Assembly: GCF_001307275.1 (NCBI RefSeq)
Contig: NZ_CP012831.1
Coordinates: 4,022,501-4,086,500 of the forward strand
Direction of reading: 5' to 3'
Length of the DNA: 64,000 nucleotides
Source of the DNA: Pseudomonas fluorescens
GTDB taxonomy: Bacteria > Pseudomonadota > Gammaproteobacteria > Pseudomonadales > Pseudomonadaceae
Below are positions 46,074 through 54,893 of this stretch, piece after piece. A program made the position numbers and the translations under genes. The notes beneath the pieces were generated by a model. The model made no database searches and was not told where the DNA came from. It saw only the letters and a program-made list of their open reading frames with translations. Numbering within the stretch: the stretch's first letter is position 1; every line of letters begins with the position of its first letter.

Positions 46074-47152
46074 TGCAGCAACAGCGAGAGCCGTCCGCCT
46101 CGGAAAGCTACTTCTGGCCCAGTGTCCTGGCCATCGGCCTGCATGTGCTGGTGTTCGGCATGCTGTTCGTCAGTTTTGCCATGACCCCGGAGTTGCCGCC
46201 GGCCAAGCCGATCGTGCAGGCGACGTTGTACCAGCTCAAGTCGAAAAGCCAGGCTACGACCCAGACGAACCAGAAGCTTGCCGGTGAGGCGAAGAAATCC
46301 GCCGCGCGCCAGACTGAAGTCGAGCAGATGGAACAGAAGAAGGTCGAGCAGGAAGCGATAAAGGCCGCGGAACAAAAGAAAGAGGAAGCGGCTCAAAAGG
46401 CCGAGGAAGCCAAGAAGGCCGATGAGGCGAAAAAAGCGGACGAGGCGAAAAAGGCTGATGAAGCCAAGAAAGCCGACGAAGCGAAGAAAACCGCCGAGGC
46501 CAAAAAGGCAGAAGAGAAACAATTGGCTGATATAGCCAAGAAAAAAGCCGAAGAAGAAGCCAAGAAAGCCGCTGAAGAAGAGGCCAAGAAAGCGGCCGCT
46601 GAAGAAGCGAAGAAAAAGATCGTCGAGGACGCCAAGAAGAAAGCGGCCGAAGACGCCAAGAAAAAAGCTGAAGCTGAAGAGGCGAAAAAGAAAGTCGCCG
46701 AAGATGCGAAGAAGAAAGCCGCCGCCGACGCCGCCAAGAAAAAGGCCCAGGACGCAGCGCGTAAGTCCGCCGAAGACAAAAAGGCCCAGGCCTTGGCAGA
46801 TTTGCTTTCCGACACGCCGGAGCGCCAGCAGGCCTTGGCCGATGAGCAGGGTGATGAAGTTGCCGGCAGCTACGATGATCTGATTCGCGCCAGGGCGGCA
46901 GAAGGCTGGGCTCGTCCACCTTCGGCGCGCAAAGGCATGACGGTAGTATTGCAAATCGGCATGTTGCCCGACGGTACGGTTACCTCGGTCAGCGTCGCCA
47001 AGTCCAGTGGTGACGGTCCGTTCGACGCTTCGGCGGTCGCAGCGGTCAAGAACATTGGGCGTTTGACGGAAATGCAAGGAATGAAACCGAGCGACTTTGC
47101 TCCCTATCGTTCATTCAAGATGACATTCACACCTGAGGATCTAGCCTTGTGA
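46073..47152 (+). CDS. tolA: Tol-Pal system protein TolA
   Basis: This 359-aa protein has an N-terminal membrane helix (SYFWPSVLAIGLHVLVFGMLFVSFAM), a long helical Lys/Ala/Glu-rich domain II with KKADEAKKADEAKKA-like repeats (about residues 80-250), and a C-terminal globular domain III (VLQIGMLPDGTVTSVSVAKSSGD) that contacts TolB and Pal. It spans the periplasm and is needed for envelope constriction. The repeat section makes the local DNA repetitive (46400-46800). The stop overlaps the tolB start. Confidence 0.95.
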   Translation: MQQQREPSASESYFWPSVLAIGLHVLVFGMLFVSFAMTPELPPAKPIVQATLYQLKSKSQATTQTNQKLAGEAKKSAARQTEVEQMEQKKVEQEAIKAAEQKKEEAAQKAEEAKKADEAKKADEAKKADEAKKADEAKKTAEAKKAEEKQLADIAKKKAEEEAKKAAEEEAKKAAAEEAKKKIVEDAKKKAAEDAKKKAEAEEAKKKVAEDAKKKAAADAAKKKAQDAARKSAEDKKAQALADLLSDTPERQQALADEQGDEVAGSYDDLIRARAAEGWARPPSARKGMTVVLQIGMLPDGTVTSVSVAKSSGDGPFDASAVAAVKNIGRLTEMQGMKPSDFAPYRSFKMTFTPEDLAL

Positions 47153-48450
47153 GAAACCTTCTTCGAGGAATGCTTGTCGTTATCTGCTGCCTGGCAGGGA
47201 TAGCGGTAGCAGAGGAAAAGAACATTCTGGTCACCAGCGGCAGCGACCGGGCGACCCCGATCGCCGTCGTACCGTTCGGCTGGCAGGGCGGTAACGTCCT
47301 GCCGGACGACATGGCGGAAATCATCGGCAACGACCTGCGCAACTCGGGTTACTACGCGCCGATTCCGAAACAGAACATGATCAGCCTGCCAACCCAGGCC
47401 AGCGAAGTCATCTACCGTGACTGGAAGGCCCTGGGCGCCCAGTACATCATGGTCGGCAGCATCGTTCCGGCCGGTGGTCGCCTGCAGGTGCAGTACGCCC
47501 TGTTCAACGTCGCCACCGAGCAGCAAGTGCTGACCGGCAGCGTGTCGGGCAGCGTCGATCAACTGCGCGACATGGCGCACTACATCGCCGACCAGTCGTT
47601 CGAGAAACTCACCGGCATCAAGGGCGCGTTCTCCACTCGCATGCTCTACGTGACGGCCGAGCGCTTCTCCGAGAACAACACCCGCTATACCCTGCAGCGT
47701 TCCGACTATGATGGCGCCCGTGCGGTGACCTTGCTGCAATCGCGCGAGCCGATCCTGTCGCCGCGCTTCGCCCCCGATGGCAAGCGCATCGCCTATGTCT
47801 CGTTCGAGCAGAAGCGTCCGCGTATTTTCGTGCAGCACATCGACACCGGTCGTCGCGAGCAGATCACCAACTTCGAAGGCCTGAACGGCGCACCCGCCTG
47901 GTCGCCGGACGGCTCGCGCCTGGCGTTCGTGCTGTCCAAGGACGGTAACCCGGACATCTATGTGATGAACCTGGCTTCGCGCTCGATCTCCCGCGTCACC
48001 AACGGCCCGGGCATCAACACCGAACCGTTCTGGGGCAAGGATGGCTCGACCATCTACTTCACCTCCGACCGTGGCGGCAAGCCTCAGATCTACAAGACCA
48101 GTGCCGGTGGTGGCGGTGCCGAGCGCGTGACCTTCGTCGGTAACTACAACGCCAACCCTAAACTGTCGGCGGACGAAAAGACCCTGGTGATGATCCATCG
48201 CCAGGACGGTTTCACCAATTTCAAGGTGGCGGCCCAGGATTTGCAGCGCGGTAGCGTAAAAATCCTCACTGATAGCACTCTGGACGAGTCACCTACTGTT
48301 GCGCCCAACGGCACCATGGTAATCTACGCCACCCGCCAGCAGGGCCGGGGAGTCTTGATGCTCGTGTCCATTAATGGACGCGTGAGGCTCCCGCTTCCTA
48401 CCGCTCAAGGCGAAGTCAGAGAACCGTCCTGGTCCCCTTACCTGAACTGA
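47149..48450 (+). CDS. tolB: Tol-Pal system periplasmic protein TolB
   Basis: This 433-aa protein has an N-terminal signal peptide (LLRGMLVVICCLAGIAVAE), an N-terminal alpha/beta domain (VVPFGWQGG...), and a six-bladed beta-propeller with repeated PDG elements (FAPDGKRIAYVSFEQ; WSPDGSRLAFVLSKDGNPDIYVMNL). It bridges TolA and Pal. The start is GTG, overlapping tolA by four bases. Confidence 0.96.
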   Translation: MRNLLRGMLVVICCLAGIAVAEEKNILVTSGSDRATPIAVVPFGWQGGNVLPDDMAEIIGNDLRNSGYYAPIPKQNMISLPTQASEVIYRDWKALGAQYIMVGSIVPAGGRLQVQYALFNVATEQQVLTGSVSGSVDQLRDMAHYIADQSFEKLTGIKGAFSTRMLYVTAERFSENNTRYTLQRSDYDGARAVTLLQSREPILSPRFAPDGKRIAYVSFEQKRPRIFVQHIDTGRREQITNFEGLNGAPAWSPDGSRLAFVLSKDGNPDIYVMNLASRSISRVTNGPGINTEPFWGKDGSTIYFTSDRGGKPQIYKTSAGGGGAERVTFVGNYNANPKLSADEKTLVMIHRQDGFTNFKVAAQDLQRGSVKILTDSTLDESPTVAPNGTMVIYATRQQGRGVLMLVSINGRVRLPLPTAQGEVREPSWSPYLN

Positions 48451-48502
48451 CGCGGCGCAATACGTTTTACTTAACACACTGGGGTTCATTAGGAGTTTCA
48501 CG

Positions 48503-49000
48503 ATGGAAATGCTGAAGTTTGGTAAATTTGCTGCGCTGGCTCTGGCCATGGCTGTAGCTGTAGGTTGCTCGTCCAAAGGCGGCGACAATGCCGGTGAAGG
48601 CGCTGTTGATCCAAACGCTGGTTACGGCGCTAACACTGGTGCAGTTGACGGCTCCCTGAGCGAAGAAGCTGCTCTGCGCGCAATCACCACCTTCTACTTC
48701 GAATACGACAGCTCGGACCTGAAGCCAGAAGCCATGCGCGCTCTGGACGTTCACGCCAAAGACCTGAAGTCGAACGGCGCTCGCGTTGTTCTGGAAGGCA
48801 ACACCGACGAACGTGGTACTCGTGAGTACAACATGGCACTGGGCGAGCGTCGTGCGAAAGCCGTTCAACGCTACCTGGTACTGCAAGGTGTTTCCCCAGC
48901 TCAGCTGGAACTGGTTTCCTACGGCGAAGAGCGTCCAGTTGCCACTGGCAACGACGAGCAGTCCTGGGCTCAAAACCGTCGCGTCGAACTGCGTAAGTAA
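48503..49000 (+). CDS. pal: Peptidoglycan-associated lipoprotein Pal (OprL)
   Basis: This 165-aa outer-membrane lipoprotein has lipobox VAVGC with Cys22. A flexible Gly/Asn-rich linker is followed by an OmpA-like peptidoglycan-binding domain with FYFEYDSSDLKPEA, EGNTDERGTREYNMALGERRA and NRRVELR. All diaminopimelate-binding elements are present. The ribosome site AGGAG lies upstream. Confidence 0.97.
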   Translation: MEMLKFGKFAALALAMAVAVGCSSKGGDNAGEGAVDPNAGYGANTGAVDGSLSEEAALRAITTFYFEYDSSDLKPEAMRALDVHAKDLKSNGARVVLEGNTDERGTREYNMALGERRAKAVQRYLVLQGVSPAQLELVSYGEERPVATGNDEQSWAQNRRVELRK

Positions 49001-49006
49001 TTCGTC

Positions 49007-49840
49007 ATGCGAACGTGCCGTCGTGCTGTAACTGTTCTGGCTCTCAGCCTCGCGCCGCTTGCGGCGTGGGCTGCGGTTCCTGTGGTCGATAACGATGCCG
49101 GCTATAACAATAGCGGGAGCAGCTATCCGCCTGCAGGTTACGGTACGAACGGCGCCTATGCCGGGGGAGGGGTTTCGGCCCCTGTCTCGGCACAGGGCCA
49201 GCTGTTCAACCAACTGCAGCAAATGCAGGATCAGATCTCGCGCCAACAGGGTGTGATCGAAGAACTGCAAAATGATATTTCGCGCATGAAGCAGGAAAGC
49301 CTGGAGCGATACCAGGATCTTGATCGGCGCATAGGATCCGGCGTTGCACCTGCCGCGACTCCTGAGAATTCTCCAGCCGGTGGCGACTTGAACGCCCCCG
49401 GTGCAGCCGCAGGCGCGGGGGCGGCTGCTCCGGCAGCACCTGCCGCCGGTGGCGAGCCGGCTGATCCGGCGAAGGAAAAGCTCTATTACGATGCTGCCTT
49501 CGACCTGATCAAGGCCAAGGATTTCGACAAGGCCAGCCAGGCTTTTGCCGCTTTCCTGCGCAAGTACCCAAACAGCCAGTACGCGGGCAATGCCCAATAC
49601 TGGCTGGGCGAAGTGAACCTGGCCAAGGGCGACCTGCAAGGTGCCGGCCAGGCGTTCGCCAAGGTTTCGCAGCTGTATCCCAAGCACGCCAAGGTGCCGG
49701 ATTCGCTGTACAAGCTGGCTGACGTCGAACGCCGTCTCGGTCACGCTGACAAGGTGAAAGGTATTCTGCAGCAGGTGGTGGCCCAATATCCGGGGACATC
49801 CGCCGCTCAGTTGGCCCAGCGTGATCTACAACGCATGTAA
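49007..49840 (+). CDS. cpoB: Cell-division coordinator CpoB (YbgF)
   Basis: This 277-aa periplasmic protein has a signal peptide ending LAAWA|AVP. An N-terminal trimerising coiled coil (QLFNQLQQMQDQISRQQGVIEELQNDISR, about 65-105) is followed by an Ala/Pro/Gly-rich linker and three TPRs (YYDAAFDLIKAKDFDKASQAFAAFLRKYP and two similar units). It links peptidoglycan synthesis with the Tol machinery. Confidence 0.94.
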   Translation: MRTCRRAVTVLALSLAPLAAWAAVPVVDNDAGYNNSGSSYPPAGYGTNGAYAGGGVSAPVSAQGQLFNQLQQMQDQISRQQGVIEELQNDISRMKQESLERYQDLDRRIGSGVAPAATPENSPAGGDLNAPGAAAGAGAAAPAAPAAGGEPADPAKEKLYYDAAFDLIKAKDFDKASQAFAAFLRKYPNSQYAGNAQYWLGEVNLAKGDLQGAGQAFAKVSQLYPKHAKVPDSLYKLADVERRLGHADKVKGILQQVVAQYPGTSAAQLAQRDLQRM

Positions 49841-49862
49841 GCCGGTTTGACCTGTTTTGAAG

Positions 49863-49889
49863 AAACCCGCGCCTGTCGCGGGTTTTTTC
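49863..49889 (+). terminator. Terminator of the tol-pal operon
   Basis: AACCCGCG-CCTGT-CGCGGGTT is followed by TTTT, directly after cpoB. Confidence 0.9.
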
Positions 49890-49997
49890 GTTAGAATTCA
49901 CGCCCTTTTTATGAAACACGCTTTTTGGGATCTGCGCGTTGGCGGGGTTCCTTGAAGTGCCTGACGGAGGCGGACAGCCTGTTTAGCTGTTACGCCC

Positions 49998-50654
49998 GTG
50001 GCGACTATGCAAGACACATTGAGAATCACCGAAGTTTTTTACTCGTTGCAGGGTGAAACGCGAACGGCTGGGCTGCCCACGGTATTCGTGCGCCTCACCG
50101 GTTGTCCGTTGCGTTGCCAATACTGTGACAGCGCCTACGCCTTCAGTGGCGGCACCCTGCGAACCCTCGACGATATCCTGGAGCAAGTGGCCAGTTATCG
50201 TCCGCGTTATGTCTGTGTCACGGGCGGCGAGCCCTTGGCGCAACCCAACGCCATCCCCTTGCTCAAGCAGTTGTGTGATGCCGGTTACGAGGTTTCGCTG
50301 GAAACCAGCGGCGCCCTGGATATCTCGGCCGTCGACCCGCGCGTCAGCCGCGTCGTGGACTTGAAAACCCCAGGCTCGAAGGAAGCGCACCGCAACCGCT
50401 ATGAGAATATCGAACTGCTGACGCCCAACGATCAGGTCAAGTTCGTGATCTGTTCGCGGGAGGATTACGACTGGGCCGTGTCCAAGTTGATCCAGTACGG
50501 GCTCGACCAGCGGGCCGGCGAAGTGCTGTTGTCGCCGAGTCATCACGATTTGAGCGCCCGGGATCTGGCGGATTGGGTGGTGGCGGATAACTTGCCGGTG
50601 CGCCTGCAACTGCAACTGCATAAATATCTTTGGAACGACGAGCCGGGGCGCTGA
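49998..50654 (+). CDS. queE: 7-Carboxy-7-deazaguanine synthase
   Basis: This 218-aa radical SAM enzyme of queuosine biosynthesis converts carboxy-tetrahydropterin to 7-carboxy-7-deazaguanine. The iron-sulfur motif CPLRCQYC (Cys36, 40, 43) is present, as are the substrate-binding VFYSLQGE and CVTGGEPLAQ. The start is either GTG at 49998 or ATG at 50007. queC follows after one base. Confidence 0.95.
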   Translation: MATMQDTLRITEVFYSLQGETRTAGLPTVFVRLTGCPLRCQYCDSAYAFSGGTLRTLDDILEQVASYRPRYVCVTGGEPLAQPNAIPLLKQLCDAGYEVSLETSGALDISAVDPRVSRVVDLKTPGSKEAHRNRYENIELLTPNDQVKFVICSREDYDWAVSKLIQYGLDQRAGEVLLSPSHHDLSARDLADWVVADNLPVRLQLQLHKYLWNDEPGR

Positions 50655-50655
50655 G

Positions 50656-51348
50656 ATGACTGAACATTCGAACATGGCTGAAAAACGTGCGGTCATCCTG
50701 TTGTCCGGTGGCCTGGATTCGGCCACGGTCGTGGCCATGGCCCGTGCCGAAGGCTACCGCTGCTACACCATGAGTTTCGACTATGGCCAGCGCCACCGCG
50801 CTGAGTTGCACGCCGCGCAACGGGTTGCCCGGGACTTGGGCGTGGTGGAACACAAAGTGATCGGCCTGAACCTCAACGGCATCGGTGGCTCGGCCCTGAC
50901 CGACAGCTCCATCGACGTGCCCGAGGCGCCTAGCGAGGGCATTCCGGTGACCTATGTGCCTGCGCGTAATACGGTGTTCCTGTCCCTGGCGTTGGGGTGG
51001 GCTGAAGTGCTGGGCGCCCGTGACATTTTCATTGGCGTCAATGCCGTGGATTATTCCGGCTACCCGGATTGCCGTCCTGAGTTCGTCGAAGCGTTCGAGC
51101 GCATGGCCAATCTGGCGACCAAGGCCGGCGTGGAAGGGCAGGGTTTCCGCATCCAGGCGCCGTTGCAGAATCTCAGCAAGGCCGACATCGTCAAGGCGGG
51201 CGTGAAGCTTGGCGTGGACTACGGGCTCACCGTTTCCTGCTATCAGGCCGACGATCAGGGCCGCGCTTGCGGCAAATGCGACAGCTGCCGCCTGCGTGCA
51301 GAAGGCTTCACTGCGGCGGGTGTGAGCGATCCAACCCGTTATTTTTGA
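50656..51348 (+). CDS. queC: 7-Cyano-7-deazaguanine synthase
   Basis: This 230-aa ATP-dependent enzyme makes preQ0 from 7-carboxy-7-deazaguanine and ammonia. The PP-loop SGGLDSATV is near the N-terminus, RNTVFLSLALGWAE in the middle, and the zinc-binding C-terminus has CGKCDSCRLR with an upstream SCYQ cysteine. Starts at 50656 or 50674 (MAEKRAV) are both possible. tRNA-Lys follows. Confidence 0.95.
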   Translation: MTEHSNMAEKRAVILLSGGLDSATVVAMARAEGYRCYTMSFDYGQRHRAELHAAQRVARDLGVVEHKVIGLNLNGIGGSALTDSSIDVPEAPSEGIPVTYVPARNTVFLSLALGWAEVLGARDIFIGVNAVDYSGYPDCRPEFVEAFERMANLATKAGVEGQGFRIQAPLQNLSKADIVKAGVKLGVDYGLTVSCYQADDQGRACGKCDSCRLRAEGFTAAGVSDPTRYF

Positions 51349-51366
51349 TTTATTTCAAATTAAGTG

Positions 51367-51394
51367 TTGAATAGTCCTTAGAAATCAGTATTAT
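51367..51394 (+). promoter_or_regulatory. Probable tRNA-Lys promoter
   Basis: TTGAAT (51367-51372) and TATTAT (51389-51394) are 16 bases apart. Transcription would start about 10 bases before the mature tRNA end, which fits a sigma-70 promoter between queC and the tRNA. Confidence 0.55.
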
Positions 51395-51411
51395 ACGCGC
51401 CACCACACAGC

Positions 51412-51487
51412 GGGTCGTTAGCTCAGTTGGTAGAGCAGTTGGCTTTTAACCAATTGGTCGTAGGTTCGAATCCCACACGACCCACCA
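51412..51487 (+). tRNA. tRNA-Lys (anticodon TTT)
   Basis: This 76-base cloverleaf has acceptor stem GGGTCGT / ACGACCC and the D-arm TAGCTCAGTTGGTAGAGC. The anticodon loop CTTTTAA lies between TTGG and CCAA, and the T-loop is GGTTCGAATCC. CCA is encoded at 51485-51487. The corresponding tRNA gene in PAO1 (PA0976.1) is a known island integration site, and the accessory cluster begins right after it here. Confidence 0.97.
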
Positions 51488-51605
51488 TTTTTAGCTGTTT
51501 TAAAAGTCTGGAAGGCCCACGAAAGTGCGGATTTCCGGATTTTTTTTTGCCTGATGAAAAGTCAGAACCTGAACCGCTCGACGACTCGAGCGGTTCTCGG
51601 CGGAT

Positions 51606-52541
51606 TTAAAGCAGGCCGTCCTCGGCACAAACCTTGATGATCTGTTCGCGAAACCAGCTGTTGGCGCTGTCCTGGCTCGGTTTTTCGCTCCACATCATGT
51701 CCAGCGTGAAGTTCGGTAGGCCTGCCGGTGGGCGACGATGGCTGAACGTGTTCTCGTCGCAGGTCAGCGCTTGGATGCGTCGAGGCAAGGTCAGGATGAA
51801 GTCGGTACCGGCGATCATGTTCAATGCCGCTACGTAGCTGTTGGCTCGAGCGACAATTTGGCGGTTATAGCCTTGCCGGGCGAGCCATCCATCGATCATG
51901 TTGGTGTCGGATGTCCAGGGTGTCGGAAAAACGTGCTGGCAGGCGACGAACGTTTCCAGGCTGAACGCCTCTTCCGACAATGTGAAGTTCTTATCGACTA
52001 CACAAACCAGTTCATCTTCCAGTAGTACTTGCGAACGCAGTCCCTTGACGCCGCGATGGAAGTTCGGGCCGAAACAAATAACCAGATCGAAGCGACCCTC
52101 CATCAACTCATCGGCTGGAATATCCCTGTGAAACTTGGTGATATTAATGATGACCGGGAAGCGGCTGCCAATAAAGCGCTTGACCAGTTTGGGCAGGATG
52201 AGGAGTTCAAAGTATTCCGGTGCGCAGACATTGAAGGTTATCTCTTTCTGGGTCGGATCGAATGCCGGAATACCAGAGTGGCATGTGTTTATTATCTTGA
52301 GGATACTAAGTATGTGAGGGTACATGGCCGTGGCTTTGCTTGTCGGCAACATGCCACTACGGGTATTAACAAAAAGTTCATCTTCGAAGCTCGTACGCAG
52401 CTTCTTCAGGCAATAGCTTACGGTTGACTGGCTGACACACAGGGCTTCGGACACCTCGGTGACGCTGCTTTGCTCATACACCGCGACAAACACCATCAAG
52501 TCCTGCATATCCAGCTTTCTAAGCATATTACTATTGAGCAT
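51606..52541 (-). CDS. LysR family transcriptional regulator
   Basis: This 311-aa protein has an N-terminal winged helix-turn-helix (LDMQDLMVFVAVYEQSSVTEVSEALCVSQSTVSYCLKKLR, about residues 10-50) and a periplasmic-binding-like effector domain. It is divergent from the six-gene biosynthetic operon and so is its likely regulator. Base composition is clearly more AT-rich than the core genes (ATA, TTA, AAT and CAC-poor codons), which supports recent acquisition. The start at 52541 has AAGGA immediately upstream; an ATG at 52526 is an alternative. The effector is unknown. Confidence 0.9.
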   Translation of the reverse strand: MLNSNMLRKLDMQDLMVFVAVYEQSSVTEVSEALCVSQSTVSYCLKKLRTSFEDELFVNTRSGMLPTSKATAMYPHILSILKIINTCHSGIPAFDPTQKEITFNVCAPEYFELLILPKLVKRFIGSRFPVIINITKFHRDIPADELMEGRFDLVICFGPNFHRGVKGLRSQVLLEDELVCVVDKNFTLSEEAFSLETFVACQHVFPTPWTSDTNMIDGWLARQGYNRQIVARANSYVAALNMIAGTDFILTLPRRIQALTCDENTFSHRRPPAGLPNFTLDMMWSEKPSQDSANSWFREQIIKVCAEDGLL

Positions 52542-52713
52542 AAGATCCTTCTTTGGCGCATTCCGTTGGCTAGCATCCCCGGTTTTTATGACAGGAACGT
52601 TTATTTATATATTAGCGGAAGCATTTTATTTTTTAAATGGCCTGTAGGAAATTTCCCCAATATGCTCGCCTCGCTTTTTGTAGAAATCCTGTACATGGAC
52701 GGAGGAGGACGAT
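52542..52713. promoter_or_regulatory. Divergent LysR / biosynthetic operon control region
   Basis: This 172-base AT-rich region holds TTTATTTATATATTAG around 52600 and TTTTATTTTTTAAATGG around 52625. It must carry both promoters and the LysR-type operator, and is a good substrate for MvaT silencing. No single T-N11-A box stands out. The strong ribosome site GGAGGAGG at 52700-52707 serves the first operon gene. Confidence 0.5.
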
Positions 52714-53331
52714 ATGCAAATACGTGTCGCGGAAACTAAGACACCGTTATGGGTGCAAGCCACAGAAGTTGTAAGGGATAAATTTCGCAGTTCTTATTCG
52801 GCCTCGGTTGAACCGAATCCGCAGTACTTTGCGGTTACTCAGGATCCGGCGGATCGTATTCTTGCCTGCGCCGGTATTACTTTCGCCGATCACCGGATAC
52901 TGTTTTCCGAGCAATACCTGACGCAACCCATCGACGAGATTTTGTCTCAGCGTTTCGAGAAAACCATCGAGCGCTCGAACATTGTCGAAATCGGCAACCT
53001 GGTCTCCCATCACCTGACGGCCGGAATGATTCTGGTCAACATGATTCCGTTGTTGGCCTGGTGCATGGGCGGGCATTACCTGTTGTGCACCGTGACACCT
53101 CGCGTCCGGCAAATGATGGAAAGTTGCCAGATCGATTTCGAGCCCCTGCTGACCGCAGACCCAACGCGCCTGGCCGACGACGGCGGCAAGAATTGGGGAA
53201 GCTATTACGCCAAGTTGCCCGTCACCGGTTTCATCCGGGTCGACCCGCAACGTTCACGGTTTGCCGCCATGACGCTCAATACTTCATTCACTCAACTGCC
53301 CGGCGATGTCATGGCGAGGGCGCAGCCATGA
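52714..53331 (+). CDS. Thermostable hemolysin (T_hemolysin) family protein, autoinducer-synthase-like
   Basis: This 205-aa protein belongs to the family founded on Vibrio thermostable hemolysin. The core ACAGITFADHRILFSEQYLTQPIDE (residues about 50-75) and VEIGNLVSHHLTAGMILVNMIP are recognisable. The fold is related to GNAT/LuxI-type N-acyl synthases, and family members are often encoded beside an AMP-forming ligase, as here, so an acyl-transfer role is more plausible than haemolysis. It overlaps the ligase gene by four bases. It has no signal peptide, which also argues against a secreted toxin. Confidence 0.72.
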   Translation: MQIRVAETKTPLWVQATEVVRDKFRSSYSASVEPNPQYFAVTQDPADRILACAGITFADHRILFSEQYLTQPIDEILSQRFEKTIERSNIVEIGNLVSHHLTAGMILVNMIPLLAWCMGGHYLLCTVTPRVRQMMESCQIDFEPLLTADPTRLADDGGKNWGSYYAKLPVTGFIRVDPQRSRFAAMTLNTSFTQLPGDVMARAQP

Positions 53332-54893
53332 GCGGCGGGTTTATCACTCAGCTACAACGGGCGTTGCAAGACAATCGCCAGGCCGTCTGTGCGGTGGACT
53401 GGTTGGATTCAGGCACGGAGTCGGTGACGCTGACCTACGGCGAACTGGAGCACCGGGCCCTTAACCTGGCAGCCGAACTGCAGCGACGCTTCCCGGAGCC
53501 GGCCTATGGCGATCGTGTGGTGTTGGGGATCGCGACGCGCAACAGCAGCGACTGGCTGGTCGCCGACTTGGCCTGTCTGTTCGCCGGGATCACCGCGTTG
53601 CCGCTGCCGCTGGCGTTCAGCCAATCCCAGGCCGAACACCTGGCATCACGCTGCGATGGATTTCTGGTGGATGCGGCAGGGCAGCGAACGCTGGCGCAGC
53701 GCTGGAAGCTGAATTTTGCCGACAGTCGCCTGCGCCGCCTCAACGAGCCGGTGATCGAACAGCCTTTGCTGCGGCTGCCGGACGGCGAGGGTGAGTGGAT
53801 CTGCAAGATCATTCACACCTCGGGCACCACCAGTCGGCCAAAGGGGGTGCGCCTGAGCAGCCAGGCAGTCGGCACGGTGCTCGCCTCGTTGCGCCAGAGC
53901 ATGCCGGTCGGTGCTCATCGCCGTTACCTGTCGCTGGTGCCCCTGAGTCTGCTGCTTGAGCAAGTCACCGCCGCCTACCTGCCACTGTTGGCGGGCGGCA
54001 CCGTGCATTTCCTGCCGCCGGACGAACCGTTGCTCGGCGAGCCAGGGGCGTCGGCACAGCGCCTGGTCGACTGGATCCTGCGAGTCCAGCCAACGGCCCT
54101 GACGGTGCCGCCGGTCATGATCAATCGTTTCCTGGAGCAAGTGAACGAAGGGGGCGAGCAGGGCGAGCGGCTGGCGCGTTACCTGCAATCGGGCGCCCAT
54201 ATCACCTGCGGCGGCGCGGCGGTGAGTATCGATGCCCTGCGTGGCTTGGCTGCGCAAGGCATCGAGGTATATCAGGGCTACGGGCTTTCGGAGAACGCGT
54301 CGGTGGTCAGTGTGAACACCTTCGAACAGCAACGTCTCGGCAGCGTTGGCAAGCCATTGCCCCATGTCCAGGTGCGCATCGGCGCCGACCAGACCATCGA
54401 GGTCAAGAGCAGCTCGCTGTTCAGCGGTTACTCAGGTACGGACCCGAGTGCCTGTTCCATGTCGGACGACGGCTGGATGGACACCGGTGACCTGGGCGCG
54501 CTGGATGCCGATGGCTACCTCTATGTGCACGGGCGCAAGAAGAACGTGATCTGCCTGCCCAATGGCCGCAACGTCAGCCCCGAGCAGGTTGAACTGGAGT
54601 ATCGCAAATACCCCGGCGTGAGCGACGCCGCGGTGTTTTTCGATGAGCAGCACGGTCTGGTGGCGTTGCTGTGTGTCGAGTCGACACCGGCGCGCGATGA
54701 ACTGCTCGCCTGGTCGGCGGGGCGCTTCTCTGATATCGAGCGCCCGAACCGGCTCTGGTTGTTGACCCAGGACGACCCGTTGCTCGAGCAACTCTACACC
54801 GTTACGGGGCGGCCGAAACGCGCCGATATCGCTACGACTTTTTCCACGCTGCAAAGGAATGCATCCAATGAGCACACCTGCCTTTCACTTTGA
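53328..54893 (+). CDS. AMP-dependent synthetase/ligase (acyl/aminoacyl-adenylating)
   Basis: This 521-aa ANL-superfamily enzyme has the P-loop IIHTSGTTSRPKG (161-173), the A5-type region YQGYGLSENAS, the A7 motif DDGWMDTGDLG, the hinge GRKKNVICLPNGRNVSPEQVE, and a C-terminal lysine region TVTGRPKRADI. It activates a carboxylic acid as adenylate; no carrier-protein domain is fused, so the product must be CoA, a free acceptor or the partner acyltransferase. The start ATG overlaps the preceding stop (ATGA), and the end overlaps the oxygenase start. Confidence 0.88.
   Translation: MSGGFITQLQRALQDNRQAVCAVDWLDSGTESVTLTYGELEHRALNLAAELQRRFPEPAYGDRVVLGIATRNSSDWLVADLACLFAGITALPLPLAFSQSQAEHLASRCDGFLVDAAGQRTLAQRWKLNFADSRLRRLNEPVIEQPLLRLPDGEGEWICKIIHTSGTTSRPKGVRLSSQAVGTVLASLRQSMPVGAHRRYLSLVPLSLLLEQVTAAYLPLLAGGTVHFLPPDEPLLGEPGASAQRLVDWILRVQPTALTVPPVMINRFLEQVNEGGEQGERLARYLQSGAHITCGGAAVSIDALRGLAAQGIEVYQGYGLSENASVVSVNTFEQQRLGSVGKPLPHVQVRIGADQTIEVKSSSLFSGYSGTDPSACSMSDDGWMDTGDLGALDADGYLYVHGRKKNVICLPNGRNVSPEQVELEYRKYPGVSDAAVFFDEQHGLVALLCVESTPARDELLAWSAGRFSDIERPNRLWLLTQDDPLLEQLYTVTGRPKRADIATTFSTLQRNASNEHTCLSL

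Noticed and set aside
46400..46800. Repetitive DNA considered as a tandem repeat locus
   Set aside because: It is the Lys/Ala-rich helical domain II of TolA, a normal feature of the family.
51571..51596. Perfect 11-bp palindrome GAACCGCTCGA at the end of the LysR gene, considered as a terminator
   Set aside because: There is no T-run after the stem on either strand in the right place. It may still weaken transcription, but evidence is insufficient to call it.
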